This document shows positions 1-5,248 of a DNA stretch of 46,858 nt, in pieces. The stretch covers positions 1-46,858 of the IMG/VR virus record IMGVR_UViG_3300029266_000517; one strand, 5' to 3'. Each line of letters starts with the position of its first letter. Position 1 is the first letter of the stretch. A program made the translations under genes and the position numbers. The stretch is from a virus. Under the pieces are notes generated by a model. That model made no database searches. It was not told the origin of the DNA and worked only from the letters and a program-made list of their open reading frames with translations.

Positions 1-633
1 ATCTTACCATTACTTGGCGCAAGCACATGGAGAACAAAAGTATTTTCCATGATGCACGATGCAGAGAAAATCATTGACGAGCAATGGTCACAATCTAATT
101 ATAAATGTGGAGGCCATATCACAATGGCTTGTGAAGGAATGGATGGTGAAGAGATTCGCAAAGCAGTACGTAAAAACATGGGAATCTTTTATGCTCTATT
201 CAGAAAACGTTTATCAAACGGTTACTGCAAGCATAATATTTTAATGGAAACTAGAACAGGAGGAATGTCTAGATACCAAGCAGTATTAGTTAAATCTAGC
301 ACAATAGAATTCAGACTGATATCAAAATTTCAAACTGTTAAGCAGATGATGAGACGATACGAACTATGCTACGAGTTGATGAATTTCTCTATCAACAATC
401 CTAACGGAAGCCATGGTTCTTTCCTTAAGAAAATTACACCAATCATTGTATCGATGTATGAAGGTGACATGTCTAAAGTTGCGTACATCTTAGACTTAGC
501 AAAGCACATGAGAAAGTACTTGACTACAGGAAAGGTAAACAGACAGGTAATTAACTTTATTGACCCTGCTCGTAATATGAATGCGACAGACTGTTACGAC
601 AGAGAGTTACTGAGAAACGGATACCGAGCATAG
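1..633 (+). CDS. Amidoligase-like protein, C-terminal part (5' truncated)
   Basis: The reading frame is open to the left edge, so the start lies outside the window; the first in-window ATG (49) is probably internal. About 210 residues are visible. The pattern CGGHITMA, then LFRKRLSNGYC, then TIEFRLISKF followed by a long helix resembles the C-terminal half of ATP-grasp/glutamine-synthetase-like amidoligases (Amidoligase_2 type), where a GxH strand, an R..N.YC helix and an IEFR strand recur. Such enzymes form amide bonds between carboxylates and amines. The call is supported by the class II amidotransferase/cyclotransferase fusion at 2234-3316, a known partner type. The ATP-binding N-terminus cannot be seen. 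I recognise it by pattern only; it could be another ligase-fold protein. Confidence 0.55.
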   Translation: MLPLLGASTWRTKVFSMMHDAEKIIDEQWSQSNYKCGGHITMACEGMDGEEIRKAVRKNMGIFYALFRKRLSNGYCKHNILMETRTGGMSRYQAVLVKSSTIEFRLISKFQTVKQMMRRYELCYELMNFSINNPNGSHGSFLKKITPIIVSMYEGDMSKVAYILDLAKHMRKYLTTGKVNRQVINFIDPARNMNATDCYDRELLRNGYRA

Positions 634-666
634 CATCCGAAAATCCTAAGCAAGATTTAAAACTGC

Positions 667-721
667 TTTCTGTATCTAGGTGTGTACCTAGGCTGACGAT
701 TCCAAAAGGATGAAACAGAAA
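667..721 (+). ncRNA. Type III hammerhead ribozyme, copy 1
   Basis: Stem III is UUUCUGU (667-673) with ACAGAAA (715-721), 7 bp. The nucleotide before the predicted cleavage (H17) is A674, in a GUA triplet. Stem I is 675-681 with 686-692 (7 pairs including one U-G) and loop GUGU. Then come the core CUGACGA (693-699, fits CUGANGA), stem II UUCC-AAAA-GGAU (700-711; three pairs plus a U-U mismatch next to the core) and GAA (712-714). All invariant core bases are present. Ends lie in stem III, hence type III. Predicted cleavage is between 674 and 675. It sits 34 nt after the stop of the amidoligase-like gene and 17 nt before the next ATG. The U-U at 10.1-11.1, normally G-C, could weaken activity. 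Confidence 0.8.
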
Positions 722-738
722 CCTTAAAACTATTACCA

Positions 739-972
739 ATGAAAAAAGACCCGTATAACTTATTATTTACGATTATCGGAAAGACTATAATGGTCTGTGT
801 TTGTTTATTCATCTATTCATCTGTGGCTAGACTATGCTACACGATAGCAGTTGATGACGTTAATACTTTTGCACAAGGATTTTTCTTCCTCGTCTTTATA
901 ACATTCGTCTCAGCACTAACTTATGTATCAGCAGTATTAATGTTCACCGAATTATTTAAAACCAAAAACTAA
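739..972 (+). CDS. Small membrane protein, two predicted transmembrane helices
   Basis: A 77-residue protein with two hydrophobic stretches, about residues 9-36 and 46-70, joined by a short acidic loop, with lysines at both termini. It should be an inner-membrane protein. I do not recognise a family. The ATG at 739 follows the copy 1 hammerhead by 17 nt, so cleavage would leave a short 5' leader starting with the stem I hairpin. The next gene, a tiny lipoprotein, starts 3 nt after its stop, so the two probably form a membrane-associated pair. A holin or superinfection-exclusion role is possible, but nothing in the sequence shows it. Confidence 0.6.
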   Translation: MKKDPYNLLFTIIGKTIMVCVCLFIYSSVARLCYTIAVDDVNTFAQGFFFLVFITFVSALTYVSAVLMFTELFKTKN

Positions 973-974
973 TC

Positions 975-1106
975 ATGAAAAAATCATTCAAAGTATTCAG
1001 TAGATTAATGGCCATATCATTCGCCATAGTAATACTAATAAACCTAATGTCTTGCGGAAGTACTAGACAATGCAAGAAGCTACCTACCTATGGTTGGTAC
1101 AAATAG
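975..1106 (+). CDS. Tiny lipoprotein (43 aa)
   Basis: A 43-residue ORF: basic start MKKSFK, hydrophobic segment at about residues 11-24, then lipobox L-M-S-C with Cys27 as the predicted lipidation site, and a short tail containing a second Cys. This is a standard signal-peptidase-II substrate. It follows the preceding membrane protein by 2 nt. Such minute lipoproteins recur in phages of Bacteroidota. Outer-membrane spanin-like or exclusion roles are possible, but the mature part is only about 17 residues, short for a spanin. A similar gene lies at 13744-13845. Confidence 0.65.
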   Translation: MKKSFKVFSRLMAISFAIVILINLMSCGSTRQCKKLPTYGWYK

Positions 1107-1221
1107 GCTGAAATCCGAGATACTCAGCTATCAAGTGATAGGAGAAAGTGTCTTAGGAGTCATTTATGAAGGCCGATTTTCGGCCAAAACAGTAATAATC
1201 ACTAAAATCAATCAAATCACC
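1107..1221 (+). promoter_or_regulatory. Structured leader with three hairpins
   Basis: Between the lipoprotein stop and the chosen start at 1222 lie three inverted repeats: GCTGA...TCAGC around 1107-1128, CTATC-AAGT-GATAG at 1128-1141, and the strong GGCCGA-TTT-TCGGCC at 1171-1185. The last is followed by AAAAC, not a T-run, so it is not a usual intrinsic terminator. The leader ends in AATCAATCAAATCACC directly before ATG, like the leaders of several other genes here. It could be a regulatory or processing region. A frame from 1090 does read through it (98 aa total), so coding cannot be excluded. Confidence 0.35.
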
Positions 1222-1386
1222 ATGGAAAGACAGAATTACTATAACGTTAGATATTTGGGAAAACTGATAAAAGTTATCCCTGCATATTCTAAATGGCAGG
1301 CAATCGACAAATTGTATTCAGAAAAGATTCAAGCGAATCCTATGATGGATAGAAAATTATTAACCGCAGTAAAAACTAAAAATTAA
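1222..1386 (+). CDS. Hypothetical small protein (54 aa)
   Basis: A 54-residue basic protein starting MERQNYYNV. I chose 1222 rather than 1090 because an AATCAATCAAATC leader, seen before many starts in this window, stands just upstream, and because the longer form would overlap the lipoprotein gene and cross strong hairpins. If 1090 is right the product has 98 residues. No domain is recognised. It is 1 nt from the next gene and belongs to a run of tightly packed small early genes. Confidence 0.5.
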   Translation: MERQNYYNVRYLGKLIKVIPAYSKWQAIDKLYSEKIQANPMMDRKLLTAVKTKN

Positions 1387-1387
1387 G

Positions 1388-1645
1388 ATGGGAACAGAAT
1401 TTACATGGACTGAAATCAAAGTAGAACGTTACGCACAATACTACTGTAACAACGAGAAATGGTTTAGCTACAATGGAACAGAGAAATCTCAGAAGAGGTT
1501 GTATGATTTCAAGCAAGCCTATACGGAAGAGGTTGCGAATACACGAGCCGAAAACGTAACGAAAGCATTAGATATCCTAAAGAGGGAAGGATACCAAGTG
1601 TCTAAATTAATTGAAATTGTTCCCGAAAAATTATTAAATAAATAG
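1388..1645 (+). CDS. Hypothetical small protein (85 aa)
   Basis: An 85-residue, mostly helical charged protein. It begins MGTEFTWTEIK, has an aromatic N-terminal third (YAQYYCNNEKWFSY) and a lysine/glutamate-rich C-terminal helix. No family is recognised. It starts 1 nt after the previous stop and is followed 2 nt later by a zinc-ribbon gene, so it is very likely co-transcribed. Confidence 0.55.
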   Translation: MGTEFTWTEIKVERYAQYYCNNEKWFSYNGTEKSQKRLYDFKQAYTEEVANTRAENVTKALDILKREGYQVSKLIEIVPEKLLNK

Positions 1646-1647
1646 AT

Positions 1648-1899
1648 ATGAAACTAGAAACTGTAAAAATTAAAATCTGTACTGATAGTCTAGATCAATA
1701 CCACATTGACTGTCCAAATTGTGACATGTGGGAATCGTTAGGCATTGATGACCCAAGACACATGCTGAATGCATTACCACTCATTGAATGGGTTGAAGAA
1801 GGTGAGGGCGCAGAAGTTAGCATTCATGAATGTTCTGAATGTGAGGCACGCTTTAATGTTCAATGGGATTATACTAATATAAAAGATGAACACATATGA
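1648..1899 (+). CDS. Small zinc-ribbon protein
   Basis: An 83-residue protein with two CxxC knuckles, Cys22/Cys25 and Cys62/Cys65, about 37 residues apart, separated by an acidic helical stretch. That is the layout of a single zinc ribbon. Such ribbons bind nucleic acid or protein partners; which applies here is unknown. Its stop overlaps the next start (ATGA at 1896-1899), so translation is probably coupled to the next zinc-ribbon gene. Confidence 0.6.
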   Translation: MKLETVKIKICTDSLDQYHIDCPNCDMWESLGIDDPRHMLNALPLIEWVEEGEGAEVSIHECSECEARFNVQWDYTNIKDEHI

Positions 1900-2147
1900 A
1901 TTATGACAATTGGAAGTTAGCATCACCTGATGAATATTATCAGGTAAGTAGATGTTGTGGCGCAGAAGTTGAAGACCCAACAGAGGAAGAACTCGAAGAG
2001 GACTTTGAGCATGAATACAAGTGTGTAGAATGCAACGAAGGTTGCGAAGTACAAGACTTAGATGAATACCAACAAGACAGGCACGAATCTTATTTAGAAG
2101 ACTGTGCCGATGACGAAAGACATGAAAGAAACCTAGGTAGCGACTAG
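1896..2147 (+). CDS. Acidic zinc-ribbon protein
   Basis: An 83-residue, strongly acidic protein with Cys20-Cys21 (RCCGAEV motif) and Cys43/Cys46/Cys50, consistent with a zinc ribbon. The C-terminal half is rich in Asp and Glu, so a DNA-mimic or protein-binding role is conceivable but not shown. It is translationally coupled to the preceding gene by a 4-nt overlap. A promoter starts at the end of this gene (2145). Confidence 0.55.
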   Translation: MNYDNWKLASPDEYYQVSRCCGAEVEDPTEEELEEDFEHEYKCVECNEGCEVQDLDEYQQDRHESYLEDCADDERHERNLGSD

Positions 2148-2175
2148 GTTATGTCTAAATTTTGTTGTATCTTTG
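2145..2175 (+). promoter_or_regulatory. Promoter with TAnnTTTG -7 box and 18-bp upstream box
   Basis: TAGGTTATGTCTAAATTT (2145-2162) is followed 5 nt later by TATCTTTG (2168-2175), which fits the Bacteroidota -7 consensus TAnnTTTG. The same 18-bp box at the same distance occurs at 3786-3816. No clear -33 TTG is present, so the 18-bp box may replace it. It drives the amidotransferase-cyclotransferase gene through a leader of about 50 nt. Confidence 0.75.
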
Positions 2176-2188
2176 TATAAATCAATCA

Positions 2189-2216
2189 GAGGTCTGTGTC
2201 TTCAAAGACACTCCTC
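2189..2216 (+). repeat. Dispersed palindrome copy in a 5' leader
   Basis: The exact core GTGTCTTCAAAGACAC lies at 2196-2211, flanked by GAGG (2189-2192) and CCTC (2213-2216), which can pair around a small internal loop. It sits in the leader between the promoter and the ATG at 2234. The parallel cassette at 3786-3846 lacks this 28-nt block but keeps the sequence on both sides. Confidence 0.85.
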
Positions 2217-2233
2217 ACAAATCAAATCAAATT

Positions 2234-3316
2234 ATGTGTGTTATTATCATTAAACAAAAAGGTAATGTGATGTCAAGGGAAATCGCCAGGACATCATCAA
2301 AAATTAATCCTCACGGATTAGGAATCGTATGGCTAGATACTTTCGAGGTCAGCTATCACAAATCAAAAGAGTACAAATTACTATTGACAGAGAGACCATT
2401 CATTGCTCACTTTAGGTACGCAACTGTAGGTAAGGTAGGACTGTCAAACACTCACCCATTTACATGCGGGAACAACAAGGACGAACTGCTAATGCAGAAC
2501 GGAACTATCAAGGGCATCGGAACAGATGCAATGTGCGATAGTAAAGTATTAGCTATCTCACTTGGAAACATTAAGAGGCAGGATTGGAAGACAGAACTAG
2601 AGCAATACGACTCAAGGTTTTGTACCATTAACCTTAGGACTAGGTCATTCCAAATTTACAATCGTAATCTATATACTTATAGAGATGGTGTTTGGTATTC
2701 TAAAACAAATGTATTGCAGGACAATTTGGTTGCGGTGTACGGAACTCTTAAGAAAGGGTTCAGCAACTACCATGCATATCTTACGAACTCAAAGCACTTA
2801 GGTAGCGGAGTAACAAAACAGAAATATCCATTGGTTGTTAACGGGTTACCTTACTTACTACCACAAGTAGGAGTAGGCCACAACGTAAAGGTTGATGTCT
2901 TCAAAGTAAGCGACTTAACTTTTAAGAAGTTAGATAGCTTAGAAGGTCATCCAAGATGGTACAAGCGAGAAGAAATAGAAATCAATATGGATGGCAAACC
3001 AAACCTTACTTGTTGGGTTTACTTTAATCCTATAGAGGTTGATGAGAAAACAGAATTTGTTCAGTCTTTTGAGTACACTAAATTTCAACTCCAACAAACG
3101 GCAGGAGATGTGCAAGATGATTTCGCATCTGAATCTGAAGACCCAAATCAATACCAATATGATATTGATTGGAATGATAATGAATTTCCAACGAATGAAA
3201 CTCCGACATGTATAGATTGCTTTGGCGATGTAGAGCATGATGGGTTTAGCAATTATTACTGTTCCTCTTGTGGTGGGTGGTTCAAGGAAGACGAGGTCTT
3301 GAAATATCAAGAGTAG
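2234..3316 (+). CDS. Class II glutamine amidotransferase fused to gamma-glutamylcyclotransferase and zinc ribbon
   Basis: A 360-residue protein in three parts. Residues 1-150 form a class II glutamine amidotransferase: Met-Cys start (Cys2 would be the N-terminal nucleophile), HGLGIVW (27-33), HFRYATVGKVG...THPF (59-76), MQNGTIKG (88-95) and DSKV near 102. Residues 165-290 form an AIG2/GGCT-like cyclotransferase: AVYGTLKKG (167-175) and LDSLEGHPRWYKRE (233-246). The C-terminus has CIDC and CSSC, a zinc ribbon. I set the start at 2234 because the Cys must follow Met and an ATCAAATCAAATT leader precedes it; an upstream in-frame start would bury the Cys. The domains suggest release of ammonia from glutamine and processing of gamma-glutamyl peptides, fitting the amidoligase-like gene at the left edge. 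Confidence 0.85.
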   Translation: MCVIIIKQKGNVMSREIARTSSKINPHGLGIVWLDTFEVSYHKSKEYKLLLTERPFIAHFRYATVGKVGLSNTHPFTCGNNKDELLMQNGTIKGIGTDAMCDSKVLAISLGNIKRQDWKTELEQYDSRFCTINLRTRSFQIYNRNLYTYRDGVWYSKTNVLQDNLVAVYGTLKKGFSNYHAYLTNSKHLGSGVTKQKYPLVVNGLPYLLPQVGVGHNVKVDVFKVSDLTFKKLDSLEGHPRWYKREEIEINMDGKPNLTCWVYFNPIEVDEKTEFVQSFEYTKFQLQQTAGDVQDDFASESEDPNQYQYDIDWNDNEFPTNETPTCIDCFGDVEHDGFSNYYCSSCGGWFKEDEVLKYQE

Positions 3317-3323
3317 TCTTAAA

Positions 3324-3349
3324 GGGTAGTGTCTTCAAAGACACTATCC
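3324..3349 (+). repeat. Dispersed palindrome copy abutting hammerhead copy 2
   Basis: An 11-bp hairpin with a TCAA loop at 3335-3338, built on the exact core at 3329-3344. The extended arms include one G-U pair (G3326 with U3347) that exists only in + strand RNA, the transcribed direction. The hairpin ends at 3349 and the hammerhead starts at 3350, so the upstream cleavage product would end 6 nt after this stem. There is no T-run after it. Confidence 0.85.
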
Positions 3350-3400
3350 TCCGTATCAAGATGTTTGTCTTGGCTGATGATTCCATAAGGATGAAACGGA
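3350..3400 (+). ncRNA. Type III hammerhead ribozyme, copy 2
   Basis: Stem III is UCCGU (3350-3354) with ACGGA (3396-3400). H17 is A3355 in a GUA triplet. Stem I is 3356-3362 with 3367-3373 and loop GUUU. The core is CUGAUGA (3374-3380), stem II UUCC-AUAA-GGAU (3381-3392), then GAA (3393-3395). The architecture matches copy 1, with different but still complementary stems I and III. Predicted cleavage is between 3355 and 3356. It begins 34 nt after the amidotransferase stop and ends 17 nt before the next ATG (3418). The same U-U mismatch beside the core as in copy 1 is the only departure from the usual consensus. Confidence 0.8.
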
Positions 3401-3417
3401 AACTAAATACTTTTATA

Positions 3418-3540
3418 ATGTTAGAAAAAATTATAGCAAACCTAGAGCGAACAATAAAAAATGGAGGTAAGCTAGAGGTTATTACTGTATTAAAAAGAAA
3501 ACTAAAAGAACTAAAAAAAAATCGAAAACATGAACTATAG
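3418..3540 (+). CDS. Very small basic helical protein (40 aa)
   Basis: A 40-residue, lysine-rich, probably coiled-coil peptide starting MLEKIIANLERT. A longer frame would run from about 3268 through the palindrome and the hammerhead, but those are better explained as RNA structures, so I start at the ATG at 3418, 17 nt past the ribozyme. It overlaps the next gene by 11 nt. Function unknown. Confidence 0.5.
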   Translation: MLEKIIANLERTIKNGGKLEVITVLKRKLKELKKNRKHEL

Positions 3541-3784
3541 CGAAATACAAAAACTAAAAAAATCAGAGTTAAGAGAATTACTAGCAGTTGCTAATATTAA
3601 GTTAGCTACATTAGAGAGAGCGAACGCCACATTATTAGCTGATGTCCCTGCTCCTCTTGTCGTTCAATTCCATAATCAGATAACGGAGATGGGTTTCAAG
3701 ACATCAACCGCAGTAGAGTCTTGGAAAGACACAGACAAAAAATTAATTGACGGTTATTGGTACGTAAAGATATCAGACTTATAA
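3530..3784 (+). CDS. Hypothetical protein (84 aa)
   Basis: An 84-residue protein with an N-terminal helix resembling a coiled coil (roughly residues 5-40) and an aromatic C-terminus (DGYWYVKI). No family recognised. The start overlaps the preceding tiny gene. The second 18-bp promoter box begins directly after its stop, so the transcription unit may be re-initiated here. Confidence 0.5.
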   Translation: MNYSEIQKLKKSELRELLAVANIKLATLERANATLLADVPAPLVVQFHNQITEMGFKTSTAVESWKDTDKKLIDGYWYVKISDL

Positions 3785-3785
3785 A

Positions 3786-3816
3786 TAGGTTATGTCTAAA
3801 TTTAGTATTATATTTG
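3786..3816 (+). promoter_or_regulatory. Promoter with TAnnTTTG -7 box and 18-bp upstream box, second copy
   Basis: TAGGTTATGTCTAAATTT (3786-3803) is followed after 5 nt by TATATTTG (3809-3816). Box and spacing are identical to 2145-2175; only the 5-nt spacer and two bases of the -7 box differ. The leader AATCAATCA...AATCAAATCAA leads to the ATG at 3844. Confidence 0.8.
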
Positions 3817-3843
3817 TTTAATCAATCAACAAAATCAAATCAA

Positions 3844-4089
3844 ATGGCAGAATTAATTATGAGCGAAGGCACGGTAGTGCCTAACGCAGACGTAAGCACC
3901 TTAAAGAAGATGCAAAAGTTAGTACAAGGATACATAGAATTTGTATACCTAGCTGATGGAAAAATACTTGTAGTAAACGAAGACGGAAGAGGGAATCCCT
4001 TCTTCAGACTTAATGTTAAGGCCTCAGAAATTGCAGGACAAGACATTGTAGGAGATGCAATTCTCATGGAGAAACACGAAATAAACTAA
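3844..4089 (+). CDS. DUF3846-like protein
   Basis: An 81-residue protein. KLVQGYIEFVYLADGKILVV, then NEDG, and near the C-terminus IVGDAILM match the recurrent pattern of DUF3846 proteins (LxxLVGGYIE...VVNEEG...GDAV), common in phages and conjugative elements and of unknown function. I chose ATG 3844 over an upstream in-frame start because it follows the promoter at 3809 and an AATCAAATCAA leader. It is the first gene of the second left-arm transcription unit. Confidence 0.75.
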   Translation: MAELIMSEGTVVPNADVSTLKKMQKLVQGYIEFVYLADGKILVVNEDGRGNPFFRLNVKASEIAGQDIVGDAILMEKHEIN

Positions 4090-4091
4090 CC

Positions 4092-4445
4092 ATGAGAAAT
4101 ACGATACTAGAAGAAATCAGCAAACAAAAATTTACCACGAAAGATGGTAAGTATATCCAACGACTTCAACAGATGTTGGACTTACCTGAATACTGCGTCA
4201 AGCATTTTCAAGACACAGGTTCAATCACTCCTATTCCCGCATTCCTTTTACAATACACGGATACAATACTTCATCCTAAATGCACCAATGTTGTGACATA
4301 CATAGGAGGTCATTACATTCAAATGCTAAGCGATGGAAAGTATTTTATCAATCAACACGCTGCAGGGAACATCTTATACAGGAGAGGTAGATATTCAAAA
4401 TATTTACATAAACTAGAATTAATCATATTTAATAATATAACATGA
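4092..4445 (+). CDS. Hypothetical protein (117 aa)
   Basis: A 117-residue basic protein with no family that I recognise. The N-terminal third is helical and charged, the middle has a proline-containing segment (TPIPAFLLQY) and the C-terminus is hydrophobic. It starts 2 nt after the previous stop and its own stop overlaps the next start by 4 nt, indicating translational coupling. Confidence 0.55.
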   Translation: MRNTILEEISKQKFTTKDGKYIQRLQQMLDLPEYCVKHFQDTGSITPIPAFLLQYTDTILHPKCTNVVTYIGGHYIQMLSDGKYFINQHAAGNILYRRGRYSKYLHKLELIIFNNIT

Positions 4446-4804
4446 GTAAAGAAAGAATCGAAGCAGTAACAGACGAGGTTTGTGAAATGCTATTAGAAAA
4501 GAATGATGCGTATGGTAACTCAGCACTTGAGCCAATAAACGTATTTAGTAAGGGTAATGCAACGCAATCATTGTGTGCAAGAATAGATGACAAGTTAGCT
4601 AGAATTCAGAATGTCGGGCTAACATCAGAAACAGAAGATACTTTGTTTGACTTAGCAGGCTATTTAATATTACTTATTGTCGCACTCAAAGACGAAGAAG
4701 AGAAATCGGAAGATGAGATTAATCACTCAGATAGTTATTACTTCCACAAAAATCAATCATCAACAATCAGACAAAACAACTATGAAAAACCTTTCGGAAA
4801 ATAA
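4442..4804 (+). CDS. DUF1599/Nmad1-like (MazG-like) protein
   Basis: A 120-residue helical protein. EKNDAYGNSALEP near the N-terminus, then RIDDKLARI and EDTLFDLAGYLILL, form the pattern of DUF1599 (nucleotide-modification-associated domain 1). These are all-alpha proteins related in layout to MazG-type nucleotide pyrophosphohydrolases, with metal-binding acidic residues in the E/D-rich helices. A role in nucleotide-pool control is likely by family. The last 35 residues are polar and probably disordered. The start overlaps the preceding stop (ATGA). Confidence 0.7.
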   Translation: MSKERIEAVTDEVCEMLLEKNDAYGNSALEPINVFSKGNATQSLCARIDDKLARIQNVGLTSETEDTLFDLAGYLILLIVALKDEEEKSEDEINHSDSYYFHKNQSSTIRQNNYEKPFGK

Positions 4805-4949
4805 AGACACGGTGTCGTATCCAATTAGACACGATAGTGTGTCTTCAAAGACACAACCGAACATTGTTAGCACGCTAACAAAATTATTTGAATCATTCGG
4901 CGAGATATATAAAGCTGACTTTAACCCCTTAAACAAAGAAACAAAATGA
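4782..4949 (+). CDS. Small protein overlapping a cluster of GTGTC/GACAC sites (55 aa)
   Basis: A 55-residue ORF from ATG 4782, overlapping the previous gene by 23 nt and the next by 4 nt (ATGA), so it bridges the two. A longer in-frame version from 4677 would lie mostly inside the preceding gene and is less likely. The N-terminal 25 residues are encoded by a stretch crowded with GTGTC/GACAC half-sites, giving repeated D-S/T-V-S motifs. The C-terminal half looks like a short amphipathic helix. Function unknown. Confidence 0.5.
   Translation: MKNLSENKDTVSYPIRHDSVSSKTQPNIVSTLTKLFESFGEIYKADFNPLNKETK
4839..4854 (+). repeat. Dispersed palindrome copy
   Basis: An exact copy of GTGTCTTCAAAGACAC inside the 55-aa gene. 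More half-sites stand upstream: GACAC 4806-4810, GTGTC 4812-4816 and AGACAC 4827-4832, so alternative hairpins can form. Confidence 0.85.
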
Positions 4950-5248
4950 AATTAGATGTATTTAATAACTATGTAGCAGAGGTCTGTAACCGATTTGCCA
5001 TAGATGAGGAAACCTTATTTGTTAAATCAAAACGAAGAGATATAGTAGATGCAAGACACTTACTATATTACTTATGTTACACAAGACCAATGCGAATTGT
5101 ATACATCCAAGAGTACATGGCTGACAGAGGGTACACTATAAACCATTCATCAGTAATTCACGGAATCTCTATTGTTGATGGCAAGCTTGACACAGATAAT
5201 GATTACGTAGAAACGGTTAAAGACATTCAAAAATGCAGTATACTTTAG
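4946..5248 (+). CDS. DnaA domain-IV-like DNA-binding protein, copy A
   Basis: A 100-residue protein covering little more than the C-terminal DNA-binding domain of DnaA. RRDIVDARHLLYYLC (30-44) corresponds to the R-x-x-x-V-x-A-R-x-x-x-x-Y-L helix, and INHSSVIHGI (65-74) to the DnaA signature region (DHTTV.HA). There is no AAA+ domain. By family it should bind DNA through a helix-turn-helix, perhaps at the phage origin or as a regulator or competitor of host DnaA. A second, more divergent relative is at 12069-12605. The start overlaps the preceding gene by 4 nt. Confidence 0.75.
   Translation: MKLDVFNNYVAEVCNRFAIDEETLFVKSKRRDIVDARHLLYYLCYTRPMRIVYIQEYMADRGYTINHSSVIHGISIVDGKLDTDNDYVETVKDIQKCSIL

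Noticed and set aside
2162-2233. In-frame N-terminal extension of the amidotransferase gene
   Set aside because: It would cover the -7 promoter box and the hairpin, and would bury the Cys that must be N-terminal in class II amidotransferases.
3268-3540. A 90-aa frame running through the palindrome and hammerhead copy 2
   Set aside because: The part before 3418 is explained by the end of the amidotransferase gene, a hairpin and the ribozyme; only the last 40 codons look like a gene.
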